From a candidate division KSB1 bacterium (lineage in GTDB: Bacteria > Zhuqueibacterota > Zhuqueibacteria > Zhuqueibacterales > Zhuqueibacteraceae): a stretch of DNA of 64,000 nucleotides. Positions 26,666-35,124 of this stretch are shown here, piece after piece. Numbering within the stretch: the first letter of the stretch is position 1; every line of letters starts with the position of its first letter. The stretch is from positions 62,001-126,000 of the forward strand of contig JAPDPX010000008.1 of assembly GCA_034506255.1 (NCBI GenBank), given 5' to 3'. Under the pieces are notes generated by a model. That model worked only from the letters and a program-made list of their open reading frames with translations, did not search any database and was not told where the DNA came from. The position numbers were made by a program, and so were the translations under genes.

Positions 26666-28984
26666 TCATCCCTCCTTGTCCTTTACCAGGCGCAACTTCA
26701 ACAAAGCATAAACACCGACTGCCGCCACCGCCAGCACGGTGATTTCGCCGAGCGTATCCAGCCCGCGAAAATCCACGAGAATCACATTGACGATGTTGCG
26801 GCCGTTGGCGGCAGGCAAGCTGTTCTCGGCAAAGAAGCCGGTCAATCGCGAGCACAACGGCGCGGCAGTGACGGCCAGCACCAGCAGCGTCATCATGCCG
26901 CCGGCCGCCAGCGCGACCAGGGCGTCACGCAGGCGTGCACCCGGCCGCGAGAACTTGGCGAAGCGCGGCAGTTTGTAGAGCACCAGCACGAAAATGATGA
27001 CGGAGAGCGTCTCGATCGCGAATTGCGTCATCGCCAAATCCGGCGCGCCATAGAGCACGAAAAGCAAGGCGATGCTGAAGCCGATGACCCCGAGTGCGGC
27101 CACCGCCGCCAGTCGCGAGCCGGCACGCACGACGGCGATCGCGGCCGCCAGCATGATCGCTGTGATGAGCCATTCATAAGATTGCGCCACGGGCAATGAG
27201 GGCAGAGGCGGCAGGGCGGCGCGGCTGACCAAAGCATAGCCGGTAAGCCCGATCGTGGTGAGGATGATCATGAGCAAATACGAACGCAAATAGCCGCTCT
27301 GCAGCAGGCGCGTTTGCCACTGAGCCAGACCATTGAGTCCCCGCAGCAACCATTCGTACCATTGCTGCGGACCAAGACGGGCCAGCCCGGACAAGGGTTG
27401 TGTCGCGCGCTGTAGCAGGCGCCGGAAAGAATAGAGCAACAGGCCGGACGCCACCGTGAGCACGCTCAGTGCCAGCACCGGGTTGATGCCATGCCACAGC
27501 GCCAGCTTGACCTCGGTGGCCTCGGCGCGCACGGCACTGACCGCGCCGACAATGAAGTACTGCGCAGTGGTGTCCGGCGCCAGGCCGATGATCAAACCCA
27601 AGATAGCCAGCGTCACCGGGCCGAGCCACAAAGTCACGGGCGCTTCGTGCGGCGTCTGCGGCATTGCCGTTTGGCGGCCAAAGAACGGCCGCAGCAACAG
27701 CCGGGCGGCAATCGCGACCAGCAGGACGTTGGCCAGCACACCGGCGCTGGTGATCCAGAAAGCCGCACGCGGGGCCTCGAGCTTGGCCTCGTAAAGCAGC
27801 TCTTTGCTGATGAAACCGAGCATGGGCGGCAGGCCTGCCATCGACAGCGCGGCCAGGGTCGCCGCCAGGGTGGTGAGCGGCATGAAGCGGCGCAACCCGC
27901 TCAGTTCACGCAGGTCACGTGTGGCGGTCTCATGATCGACCGCGCCGGCAATCATGAACAGGGCGCCCTTGTAGAAGCAATGCACGATCAAAAAAACCAT
28001 GGCTGCCTTGGCCGCGAGCGTGGTATTGAGACCGAGCAGCAGGGTGAGGCCGCCCAGCGTGCTCACAGTGGTGTACGCCAGGATTTTTTTTAAGTCGGTC
28101 TGCGGAAAGGCGAGCAGGGCCCCGATGAGCATGGTCGCGGCACCGGCGAGCGTGACGAGATAGTGCCAGGCCTCGGTGCCGCCGAGAATCGGACTCAGGC
28201 GCGCGAGCAGATAGACACCGGCTTTCACCATCGTGGCGGAATGCAAATAGGCACTGACGGGCGCCGGTGCCGCCATGGCATTGGGCAGCCAGAAATGAAA
28301 CGGCACTTGTGCCGATTTGGCAAATGCACCCGCCAGCACGAGCAACAGCAGCGGCAGATAAAGGGTGTGTCCGCGCACCAGGTCGCCGCGCTGCAGCAAT
28401 TCGGAAAGCTCGAAGCTGCCGCCGATGTTGCCCAGCAGCAGCAGGCCGGCGAGCAGCGCCAAGCCGCCGCCGCCCGTCACCAGCAGCGCTTGCAAAGCAG
28501 CCTTGCGCGCCTCTTCCCGGTGATGATCAAACCCGATGAGCAGATAGGAACTCAGGCTGGTCAATTCCCAGAACACGAACAGGGTGATGAGATTGTCAGC
28601 CAGAACCACGCCCAGCATGGCAGCCATGAACAGCAGGAGGTAGAAGTAAAAACGTCCCAGCAGCGTATGCCCGGCGAGGTAGCCGCCCGCATAAATCAGA
28701 ATCAACGCCCCGATGCCGGTAATGAGCACCGCAAACAGCAGCGACAGGCCGTCCAGCAGGAAGGAAAAACTGACCGCCAGGCTGGGCACCCAGTTTAATG
28801 AGAGTATCACGCTTTCGCCGGCAGCCACCCGGCCGGTGAGGCTCAGCAGGTAAATCAGCGCACCCGCCGGCAGGATCGCCAGTAACCAGCCGGTTGCCGG
28901 ATGTTGCCAGAGCGTGCGCTGGCTTTGCCCGGCAAGCGATCCGGCGGGAGGGGCCTGGTCGAGGTGTGGCGGCATGTTCATCAT
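26666..28984 (-). CDS. mrpA: Mrp Na+/H+ antiporter subunit A
   Basis: A 772-residue membrane protein. The first ~500 residues are ND5-like ('FVFWELTSLSSYLLIGFDHH' with the conserved Glu; 'AFAKSAQVPFHFWLPNAMAAP' with the conserved Lys; 'SMAGLPPMLGFISKELLYEA'). The C-terminal third carries the MbhD/MbhE-like part ('LYGAPDLAMTQFAIETLSVII', 'NVILVDFRGLDTLGEITVL'). This is the full-length MrpA seen in seven-gene operons. Its ATG overlaps the terC stop by four bases, so terC and mrp genes are one transcriptional unit. Confidence 0.95.
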   Translation of the reverse strand: MMNMPPHLDQAPPAGSLAGQSQRTLWQHPATGWLLAILPAGALIYLLSLTGRVAAGESVILSLNWVPSLAVSFSFLLDGLSLLFAVLITGIGALILIYAGGYLAGHTLLGRFYFYLLLFMAAMLGVVLADNLITLFVFWELTSLSSYLLIGFDHHREEARKAALQALLVTGGGGLALLAGLLLLGNIGGSFELSELLQRGDLVRGHTLYLPLLLLVLAGAFAKSAQVPFHFWLPNAMAAPAPVSAYLHSATMVKAGVYLLARLSPILGGTEAWHYLVTLAGAATMLIGALLAFPQTDLKKILAYTTVSTLGGLTLLLGLNTTLAAKAAMVFLIVHCFYKGALFMIAGAVDHETATRDLRELSGLRRFMPLTTLAATLAALSMAGLPPMLGFISKELLYEAKLEAPRAAFWITSAGVLANVLLVAIAARLLLRPFFGRQTAMPQTPHEAPVTLWLGPVTLAILGLIIGLAPDTTAQYFIVGAVSAVRAEATEVKLALWHGINPVLALSVLTVASGLLLYSFRRLLQRATQPLSGLARLGPQQWYEWLLRGLNGLAQWQTRLLQSGYLRSYLLMIILTTIGLTGYALVSRAALPPLPSLPVAQSYEWLITAIMLAAAIAVVRAGSRLAAVAALGVIGFSIALLFVLYGAPDLAMTQFAIETLSVIIFVLVLYKLPRFAKFSRPGARLRDALVALAAGGMMTLLVLAVTAAPLCSRLTGFFAENSLPAANGRNIVNVILVDFRGLDTLGEITVLAVAAVGVYALLKLRLVKDKEG

Positions 28985-29958
28985 CCGGTTGAGTCGATGG
29001 TTTCAGGTTTCGGGTGCGGGGTTTCCGCGCGAAGCGTGACCGGCGTCTGTGGCCGCGGCCAGAGCAGGGAGGCCAGAATCGCGACCAACAGGATGGCAGC
29101 CACCACGCTCAGCGACACGCCGATGGGAATTTTGTAGAAATCCACCAGCATCATCTTGACGCCCACGAAGGTGAGAATGGCAGCCAGGCCATAGTTCAAA
29201 TAGTGAAACAGCGGCATGATGCCGGCCAGGGCAAAATAGAGTGAGCGCAGCCCCAAAATCGCAAAGACGTTGGAAGTGTAGACGATGAAAGGGTCCAGCG
29301 TGATCGCGAGAATGGCGGGGATGGAATCGACGGCAAAGATCAAATCCGTGGTCTCCACCAGCAGGAGTACGACGAACAGCGGCGTGGCCAAATAGCGCCC
29401 GGCTGGCCTGACGAAGAAGGCGCCGCCGTGATAGCGATCGGTGACCGGCATGACCCTGCGGAACAGGCGCAGGACCGGATTTTTTTCCGGGTGAATTTCC
29501 TTGTCTTTCTGCCACGCCATTTTCACGCCGGTCAAAATGAGAAAGACGCCAAAAATATAAATGATCCAGTGAAAGCGTTCGATCAACGCCACCCCGGAGA
29601 CGATAAAAATGGCGCGCATCACCAGCGCGCCGAGAATCCCCCAAAACAGGACCTTGTGTTGATAGAGAGCCGGTACGCCAAAATAGGCAAAAATCATGAG
29701 GAAGACAAAGATATTGTCCACGCTCAGCGATTTCTCGATGAGATAGCCGGTGAGAAATTCCAGCGCGACCTTCTGCCCCTGCCAAAAATAGATGCCCAGG
29801 TTGAACAGCAGCGCCAGCGCGATCCACACCACGCTCCACAGCAGCGCCTCCTTTGTCTTGACGACGTGCGCCTTGCGATGAAACACGCCCAGGTCCAGGG
29901 CGAGCATCAATAACACAAACAGATTGAAACCAACCCACAACAAAATCTGATCCGACAT
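28981..29958 (-). CDS. TerC-family membrane protein
   Basis: A 325-residue protein with about nine helices. 'LMLALDLGVFHRK', 'TGYLIEKSLSVDNIFVFLMIF', 'LLVETTDLIFAVDSIPAILAI' and 'SNVFAILGLRSLYF' are the conserved TerC segments, including the acidic residues proposed to bind metal. Members have been linked to tellurite resistance and, more recently, to Mn2+ or Ca2+ export. It is first in the terC-mrpABCDEFG unit and overlaps mrpA by four bases, suggesting a role in cation homeostasis. No other ter genes are present. Confidence 0.92.
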   Translation of the reverse strand: MSDQILLWVGFNLFVLLMLALDLGVFHRKAHVVKTKEALLWSVVWIALALLFNLGIYFWQGQKVALEFLTGYLIEKSLSVDNIFVFLMIFAYFGVPALYQHKVLFWGILGALVMRAIFIVSGVALIERFHWIIYIFGVFLILTGVKMAWQKDKEIHPEKNPVLRLFRRVMPVTDRYHGGAFFVRPAGRYLATPLFVVLLLVETTDLIFAVDSIPAILAITLDPFIVYTSNVFAILGLRSLYFALAGIMPLFHYLNYGLAAILTFVGVKMMLVDFYKIPIGVSLSVVAAILLVAILASLLWPRPQTPVTLRAETPHPKPETIDSTG

Positions 29959-30044
29959 ACCGGCTCCTTCGTGAAACCTCTGGTGGCAAAAAACGGCGCG
30001 CGTGATAGTAATTGACGCTGCTCCCTCTGACGAATCGCATGCAA

Positions 30045-30290
30045 TTAGAAATCGAAAATATCACCCAGAAACGACTTGCGCTTGCGCGGGTAGCGCCCCG
30101 CGTGATCATCGTCATGATCGTGGCGCCGGCGGCGATCATCATCATCGTCGTCGTGATCGTTACGATCCCGGTCCGGCATAGCGGCCGCCGGGCGTGCGAT
30201 GATTTTGTCCAGCTCGCCACGATCGAGCCACACCCCGCGGCATTGCGGACAGTAGTCGATTTCAACCCCCTGCCGGTCTGCCATTTTCAA
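30045..30290 (-). CDS. Zinc-ribbon (TFIIB-type) protein with displaced start
   Basis: The frame encodes a zf-TFIIB domain: the second knuckle 'DYCPQCRGVWLDRGELDKII' is followed by an Asp/Arg-rich linker and 'KRKSFLGDIFDF'. The first knuckle 'QCPVCKIEL' lies just upstream in the same frame (30314-30288), which is open back to a stop at 30342. No ATG, GTG or TTG precedes the first knuckle; the nearest ATG (30312) is out of frame. The conventional start at TTG 30290 would omit half the zinc site, so the true start is probably non-canonical (for example CTG 30341) or the sequence has an indel. Function is unknown in the family. Most likely a monocistronic gene. Confidence 0.65.
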   Translation of the reverse strand: MKMADRQGVEIDYCPQCRGVWLDRGELDKIIARPAAAMPDRDRNDHDDDDDDRRRRHDHDDDHAGRYPRKRKSFLGDIFDF

Positions 30291-30356
30291 TTCGATTTTG
30301 CAAACAGGACATTGCTTGGACCACCTCGCTTTGCTTTTCAGTCAGAAGGAAACCAT

Positions 30357-30390
30357 AAAATTGCCCCGGACGGAGCGCAGGCCGGGGCAA
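30357..30390 (-). terminator. Rho-independent terminator downstream of htpX
   Basis: On the minus strand TTGCCCCGG (30390-30382) pairs exactly with CCGGGGCAA (30369-30361) across a 12-base loop and is followed by TTTT. It lies 166 bases beyond the htpX stop, before the zinc-ribbon gene. Confidence 0.7.
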
Positions 30391-30555
30391 CGTGACAACT
30401 GCAACCAGAATTTTGCACAGGCAGCGCCATGCCAACAGGCTGCCCGTTTTTTTTAAACCACACCGTCGCGTGATCACTCCGCCGTTCCCGGCGGGAGACA
30501 TGCATTTTGAACTGCCCCGCGGTGCCGGCCACAGCCGGACATCCCGGCGCCGGCC

Positions 30556-31404
30556 TCAGTACAGCCGCATGTTCTCCAGCCGCGCGATGCGCTCTTCCAT
30601 CGGCGGGTGGGTGCTGAACAGGTTGAGCAGCGTGCCACCACCGCTGAGCGGACTGACGATGAACATGTGTGCTGTCGCCGGTGTGGCCGCCAGTGGAATC
30701 TGCTGGGCGGCGACATGCAATTTGCGCAGCGCACCGGAGAGGTAACGCGGGTTGCCCGCGATGCGCGCGCCTTCCTCATCGGCCAGATATTCGCGGCTGC
30801 GGCTGATCGCCATCTGGATCAACATCGCGGCAATGGGGGCAACGATGATGGCGACCAGGGCGACCAGGGGATTCTGCCCCTCCTCTTCGTCGTTGCGGCC
30901 GCCACCGAAGAGCATTGCCCATTGCGCCATGTTGGCAATCATGCTGATGGCACCGGCAATGGTGGCGGCAATCGTGCCGATCAGAATGTCGCGGTGCTTG
31001 ATGTGCGCCAGCTCATGGCCGATCACGCCCGCCAGCTCATCTCGGTTGAGAATGCGCATGATGCCCTCGGTGACCGCCACCGCAGAGTGTTCCGGATTGC
31101 GGCCGGTGGCAAAGGCGTTGGGCTGCTCGCCGGGGATGACATAAACCTTGGGCATCGGCAGGCTGGCGCGCGTCGCCAGCGACCGCACAATACTGTACAG
31201 GGCCGGATGATCAACCTCGCGCACCTCCTGCGCGCCGTACATCTTCAGCACGATCTTGTCGCTGAACCAGTAACTGAAGAAGTTCATCGCCAGTGCCAGA
31301 CCAAAGGCGATGAACATGCCCGTTTGTCCGCCGAGCGCCTTGCCGATGACGACGAACAGCGCCGTCAGGCCGGCCATGAGCATGAAGGTCTTGACTCTAT
31401 TCAT
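30556..31404 (-). CDS. htpX: HtpX-family membrane zinc metalloprotease
   Basis: A 282-residue M48 protease from ATG 31404. Two N-terminal helices, then the zinc site 'GVIGHELAHIKHRDIL' (HExxH) and the third-ligand Glu in 'SREYLADEEGARI', two more helices between, and the 'STHPPMEERIARLENM' C-terminal motif. It degrades misfolded inner-membrane proteins, with the active site in the cytoplasm. The start overlaps the end of the preceding DUF2294 gene by eight bases, so the two are translationally coupled, hinting that the DUF2294 protein works with HtpX or under the same stress control. Confidence 0.94.
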   Translation of the reverse strand: MNRVKTFMLMAGLTALFVVIGKALGGQTGMFIAFGLALAMNFFSYWFSDKIVLKMYGAQEVREVDHPALYSIVRSLATRASLPMPKVYVIPGEQPNAFATGRNPEHSAVAVTEGIMRILNRDELAGVIGHELAHIKHRDILIGTIAATIAGAISMIANMAQWAMLFGGGRNDEEEGQNPLVALVAIIVAPIAAMLIQMAISRSREYLADEEGARIAGNPRYLSGALRKLHVAAQQIPLAATPATAHMFIVSPLSGGGTLLNLFSTHPPMEERIARLENMRLY

Positions 31405-31771
31405 GGCATTTTTCCCTTTCAATTTCAATACTTTTGTTCAGGGTGACGACTGCGAAACGCATGCCGTCCGGCCCGAGCGCGGATACGAGGTCACGCACTT
31501 CGCAGCCTGTGATTTCCTCCAAACGTTCCTTCAACAGCCATTTCACGCTTTCGAACTGCTGGCTTTTGAATTGGTGAAAGAGACGCCAGTCGGTCTCATT
31601 GCGGGCGAGTGCCCGTTCACCCGGAGCAAAGCAGTCGCTGGCACGCACCGTCACCAGATTACCGGACAGAAAGGTTTCGACCGCAGCCGCGTGCTCGCCC
31701 AACTGCTGGTTGAGAAAATCAGCAACCAGCGCGCTGATCTGCCGCGCCAGTGCTGCCGTGGCGTTGTTCAT
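31397..31771 (-). CDS. DUF2294-like protein, first paralogue
   Basis: A 124-residue soluble protein with 'VETFLSGNLVTVRASDCFAPGERALA', 'VKWLLKERLEEITGCEVRDL' and 'FAVVTLNKSIE'. It has the order and spacing of the DUF2294 family and resembles the neighbour at 32029-32403. AGGGAG lies seven bases before ATG 31771. The family has no experimentally settled role that I know of. A strong terminator-like hairpin sits only 26 bases upstream, and htpX overlaps its end. Confidence 0.75.
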   Translation of the reverse strand: MNNATAALARQISALVADFLNQQLGEHAAAVETFLSGNLVTVRASDCFAPGERALARNETDWRLFHQFKSQQFESVKWLLKERLEEITGCEVRDLVSALGPDGMRFAVVTLNKSIEIEREKCHE

Positions 31772-31796
31772 TTCCGCACTCCCTGCTGCAGGGTCC

Positions 31797-31842
31797 AAAA
31801 AAAAGCCGGCACCCGAATTCCGGTTTGAATCCGAGCGCCGGC
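31797..31842 (-). terminator. Strong intrinsic terminator or attenuator
   Basis: On the minus strand a 16-pair stem (GCCGGCGCTCGGATTC with GAATTCGGGTGCCGGC, three G-T wobbles) closes over the loop AAACCG and is followed by eight T (31804-31797). It lies between the two DUF2294 genes, just 26 bases before the start of the second one. It may end the upstream transcript or act as a leader attenuator. Confidence 0.75.
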
Positions 31843-31902
31843 CTACTGTTAGCTTACTGTCTTGTCCTGAAGACGGTACTCTATTCCGTCTGCCCGCGGG
31901 TC

Positions 31903-31931
31903 AAAATTTTCATTGCACGCAAGCCTGTCAA
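31903..31931 (-). promoter_or_regulatory. Possible promoter upstream of the DUF2294-htpX attenuator
   Basis: TTGACA on the minus strand (31931-31926) is a consensus -35, but the hexamer 17 bases on (AATTTT) is a weak -10. If used, the transcript would have a leader of about 125 bases containing an AGACGG/CCGTCT stem and then the terminator stem. Confidence 0.25.
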
Positions 31932-32028
31932 ACGGCCGCTCGCTGTTCTTGACAGTCGAGATGTCATTTGCCCGGTTTGCGACCAATGAGACGATGGGAT
32001 GACGGAGAAAGTTGTACGCCGCGCCCCA

Positions 32029-32403
32029 TTATTTTCGCAGCTCCTCCTCCAAGTTTTTGTTCAGGCAAAAAACAAAAATCCGTTCTCCGGTCTTGGAGCT
32101 GATGTCGGTATGCAGAGTGACGATCCGTGCGCCCGTCTTTTCAAAAATGATCTGCTCCAACAAGGGGCGGGCGCTTTCAATCAACCGCATGCGAACCTGC
32201 TTGATCACTTGGGCGCCGTCGCGCTCGCCGGCCAGTCTCTCCTCCGCCAGGGTCAGAACGCCGTGCAGACGACTGAGGATCATGTCTTGAATGATGAAGC
32301 TGCGGGCTGCGCGCGGGCCGCGGCCGAGATACTCCCGCTCGAATTGCGTCATGGCCGCGCTGATGTCGGCCTCGATCTGGCCTTTGGTTTTGTTGCTGTG
32401 CAT
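32029..32403 (-). CDS. DUF2294 family protein, second paralogue
   Basis: A 124-residue protein: 'GQIEADISAAMTQFEREYLGRGP' helix, 'MILSRLHGVLTLAEERLA', 'VIKQVRMRLIESARPLLEQII' and 'GARIVTLHTDISSKTGERIFVFCL'. This is a good match to the DUF2294 pattern as I remember it. ATG 32403 gives the family length. The gene is followed by the strong hairpin at 31797-31842, after which comes the related DUF2294 gene and htpX. Tandem duplication is the simplest origin, although the two have diverged widely. Confidence 0.8.
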   Translation of the reverse strand: MHSNKTKGQIEADISAAMTQFEREYLGRGPRAARSFIIQDMILSRLHGVLTLAEERLAGERDGAQVIKQVRMRLIESARPLLEQIIFEKTGARIVTLHTDISSKTGERIFVFCLNKNLEEELRK

Positions 32404-32783
32404 GACGTTGAAGCTGTCGTGGCACTGAGTTTCCAGCTATGGTCGCAATATAATCGCCGCCGGTCAGAGATGCAAGAGGTGCGACAAGCGGCTGCCGGAA
32501 CAGGCCGGATAAAACAGTGTCTGTCCCCAAAACGTTCCGACTCCGGCTGAAACGGCGTTTTTCGAAAGCTGGCGGTCGTGAAGCCGCGCCAGCGTTTGCG
32601 ACAACGGCCAGGCTGTGGCAGCAGCGTTTTCTCAAAACCTCGCGATTGCGCACAGCCGAAACCAGATTACGCCGCAGACCCTCTCCCGCCCGCGAAGGTT
32701 TGGCAGCATCGACCGCCAGCCCGTCCGGGTGGCAAACGACATGTCTGTGTTGCGCTTTGGGGTGAAACCCCTTTGCCAAGCCG
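32404..32783. other. Intergenic region, nothing recognised
   Basis: About 380 bases between the methyltransferase stop and the DUF2294 gene. No gene, hairpin with T-run or RNA motif was recognised; it probably carries the DUF2294 promoter. Confidence 0.45.
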
Positions 32784-33584
32784 TCATTCGTCAGTGATGC
32801 CCGGCGGCCGGCGCGACCGTCGCAGCGTCAGCAGCACGTTCTCGTCGAACCAGCGGATGTTGCCCAAGTCGCGATAATGCAGGCGTAGGCGGCGTTCAAA
32901 CTCCCGCAACGCGCGGTTGAACTCGTTCTGCTCATACAAGCAGAAGGTGGAATAGTGGCGTTGCCGGACGCGCCGGCGCAGCTCCGGCAGATCGCACACC
33001 CGCTCGAATTTGAAAAACTCCACGGCTTGCAACTGCAGGTGAGATTGCTGATTGATGAGGCGCCGCAATTCGTCCAGCTCATACAAGCGCGTCTCTTTTT
33101 GGCTGAAGCCGGGGAAGTATTTGCCCCAAATAGTGCGGCGGTTTTGGCTGCGCAGCCGGGTGTAGATGAAGAGATGACCCCGGTCGCGCAGCACGCGCCG
33201 GACCTCGTTCAGGAACAGACCGAGCTTGAAATGGTGGATGGCATTGAACGTAAACAGACAATGCAGGGAGGCGGCGGGCAGCGGCAACTTATGGGCATCG
33301 GCATGAATGACGGCAAAGTTGTGCACGTTGTGCTGCTGGAGGTAGGCGCGCAACTCACGCAACATCGCCGGGCTGGCATCGAAGCAATAGAGCTGCAGCC
33401 GGCCACCGAGCTGCTCGAACAATTTCAAATCATACCGGCCGGCGCCGCAGCCGACATCGGCGGCCATGATTTCCGGCAGCGTCTGCAGCCCTTCGGCGAT
33501 GTAAGTGATGGGCGCCAGATCGGTTAGACGCAGATCGCGGTAACGCGGCGCGATCTGCAAGAAATGATGTTGAATGTTTTGCAT
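32784..33584 (-). CDS. Class I SAM-dependent methyltransferase
   Basis: A 266-residue protein with the methyltransferase-11 type fold: motif I 'ADVGCGAGRYDLKLF' (residues ~43-57), 'LYCFDASPAMLRELR' acidic strand, 'VIHADAHKLPLPAAS', and 'FNAIHHFKLGLFLNEVRRVLRDRGHLFIYT'. The C-terminal ~100 residues ('QKETRLYELDELRRLI' onward) are Arg-rich and helical. Substrate cannot be deduced. ATG 33584 follows GGAGG by six bases. It is apparently a single-gene unit. Confidence 0.88.
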   Translation of the reverse strand: MQNIQHHFLQIAPRYRDLRLTDLAPITYIAEGLQTLPEIMAADVGCGAGRYDLKLFEQLGGRLQLYCFDASPAMLRELRAYLQQHNVHNFAVIHADAHKLPLPAASLHCLFTFNAIHHFKLGLFLNEVRRVLRDRGHLFIYTRLRSQNRRTIWGKYFPGFSQKETRLYELDELRRLINQQSHLQLQAVEFFKFERVCDLPELRRRVRQRHYSTFCLYEQNEFNRALREFERRLRLHYRDLGNIRWFDENVLLTLRRSRRPPGITDE

Positions 33585-33868
33585 GTGCGTCCTCCGCTGG
33601 GATGAGGATGATGATCGTCGTCCCCTCCGTTGTTCCGGGAAAGGCGAACAAGCTTTTCAGGCTTTGAAGGTGAGATGACATGACCCATTCCACTCACCCG
33701 TGGGTGCGGTCGGAAGGTACGGTCATCGAATCGGCACAAGGCAATGGAATCGCCCGGACGCAGCAGGGTTGCACGCGCATCCTCCGGGGCTCGCCGTCCT
33801 CATGGCGCCATCATGAGCATCCGGGCGATCTCTCATTTATGGAAAAGGGAGGAAAAACTGTGCGGCAT

Positions 33869-34075
33869 TCAGCTCGCCCACCAGCCCATTACCATCAGAA
33901 ACAGGAAAAGGATCGCGAAGACCAGCAGAACCCAAATGCCATCGACTTGTTTCTGCTCTGACAGTTGTGACTGGGCAGGGCCGTTTTCCGGCATGAATTT
34001 GATCCCGGCGTGGTTTAGTTCTGTTCCGCAGTTTTCTGCGGGCTTGGCGGCCGCGCGATTTTTGTGCTTGCTCAT
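33869..34075 (-). CDS. Small tail-anchored membrane protein, hypothetical
   Basis: A 68-residue frame from ATG 34075: a polar, Lys-rich N-terminus ('MSKHKNRAAAKPAENCG'), then a single C-terminal membrane helix ('IWVLLVFAILFLFLMVMGWW'). The arrangement is protein-like but I recognise no family and the ribosome site is poor. Could be a small membrane-stress peptide or a chance frame. Confidence 0.4.
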   Translation of the reverse strand: MSKHKNRAAAKPAENCGTELNHAGIKFMPENGPAQSQLSEQKQVDGIWVLLVFAILFLFLMVMGWWAS

Positions 34076-34450
34076 TTCATCTACTCGATTTGGAAGGGTA
34101 ATAGAGTCAGCTTGGCCAAATTCAGTGCCTCTGCCGCAGTGAGTATAGCATGCAGTCGTCCACCGGAACTCCTGTCAGGGCGACTCGCCCGACCGGGCAC
34201 AGGCAGGGCCGCAGCTCATCCGGATGGGTTGGTTGTCCGCCATCCCGGCTTGCGCCAGACTTGTGACTGACTGGCGGGCGCCAACGCAACGCGGCAGCGC
34301 ATTAAGGCATCCTGCAGAAGCGGGATTGTGCTCTGGGGTGTGGGAACGACACACGCGATGCCGTCTGATGACCGGCAACAGCTCATCCCACCGCCGAAAC
34401 AATCACGGCAGAGTGGCAAACCCGTCATTGCTCGTCATGCGGGAAATCGC

Positions 34451-34822
34451 TCAGGCAAGAGCAGGCGGGGAAATATCGCTCAGGGTAAGCGTTTTGAAGA
34501 GGTCGAGGATGTTGCGGCCGATGCCGAAACAAAGCACTTCACAGTGAGTCGTGGGAGGCGGGGACTGGCGTTGTTTATCCTGCAGCACCAGGCGGGAGAG
34601 CCACACCACCCAATAGCGCAAATTGAGGCGCAGGCGCAATTCCATGAAGAGAAAGGGAACGGTGTGCGCGCTGCGGCAGAAGCGCAGCAGGCCGCTGCAA
34701 AATCCGATCTGCTGCCCGAGAAGAAAGGCGGTTGCCAGGCCGGCCTTGCTGAACAGCACCAGTGTCAGCGGCTTGAGCCCTGCCAGCAGGATGGTTGCAA
34801 AGGAGTGCAGCATGACTGCCAT
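34451..34822 (-). CDS. Hypothetical small hydrophobic protein
   Basis: A 123-residue frame with a hydrophobic N-terminal half ('LLAGLKPLTLVLFSKAGLATAFLLG') and a basic middle ('MELRLRLNLRYWVVWLSRLVLQ'). It has more protein-like composition than the overlapping frames but no recognised motif and no convincing Shine-Dalgarno. The flanking stretches 34076-34450 and 34823-35124 hold nothing I can name. Confidence 0.3.
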   Translation of the reverse strand: MAVMLHSFATILLAGLKPLTLVLFSKAGLATAFLLGQQIGFCSGLLRFCRSAHTVPFLFMELRLRLNLRYWVVWLSRLVLQDKQRQSPPPTTHCEVLCFGIGRNILDLFKTLTLSDISPPALA

Positions 34823-35124
34823 GGATCAAACAAGGGTAACGGTTTGCAGGTCGCGCGTCGGTGTTTTGTTGTTCCAGATACGAATTCCCGTGCCGAATGT
34901 CAAGCACTTCATGCCGCGCCGGGAAAAAAGATTCAAATGGCGCGCATCAGAAGCAAAGCCGCCGGCGGTGGGCAGAGGAGGGTGTGCGTGGCTGCCTCTG
35001 TCACGCCGCCGGAAAAGCTGCATGTCTGTAACATTTGCTTTGTTTTCACGTGAAAGCCGTTGTATTTTGTCGGCGCTGTATTCGCCCCTGCCCGGTTCAT
35101 GACCGCTTTGGATTTGGAGATTTC

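Noticed and set aside
28981..29958. Tellurite-resistance operon
   Set aside because: TerC occurs alone and is coupled to mrpA; no TerB, TerD or TerZ-like gene is present.
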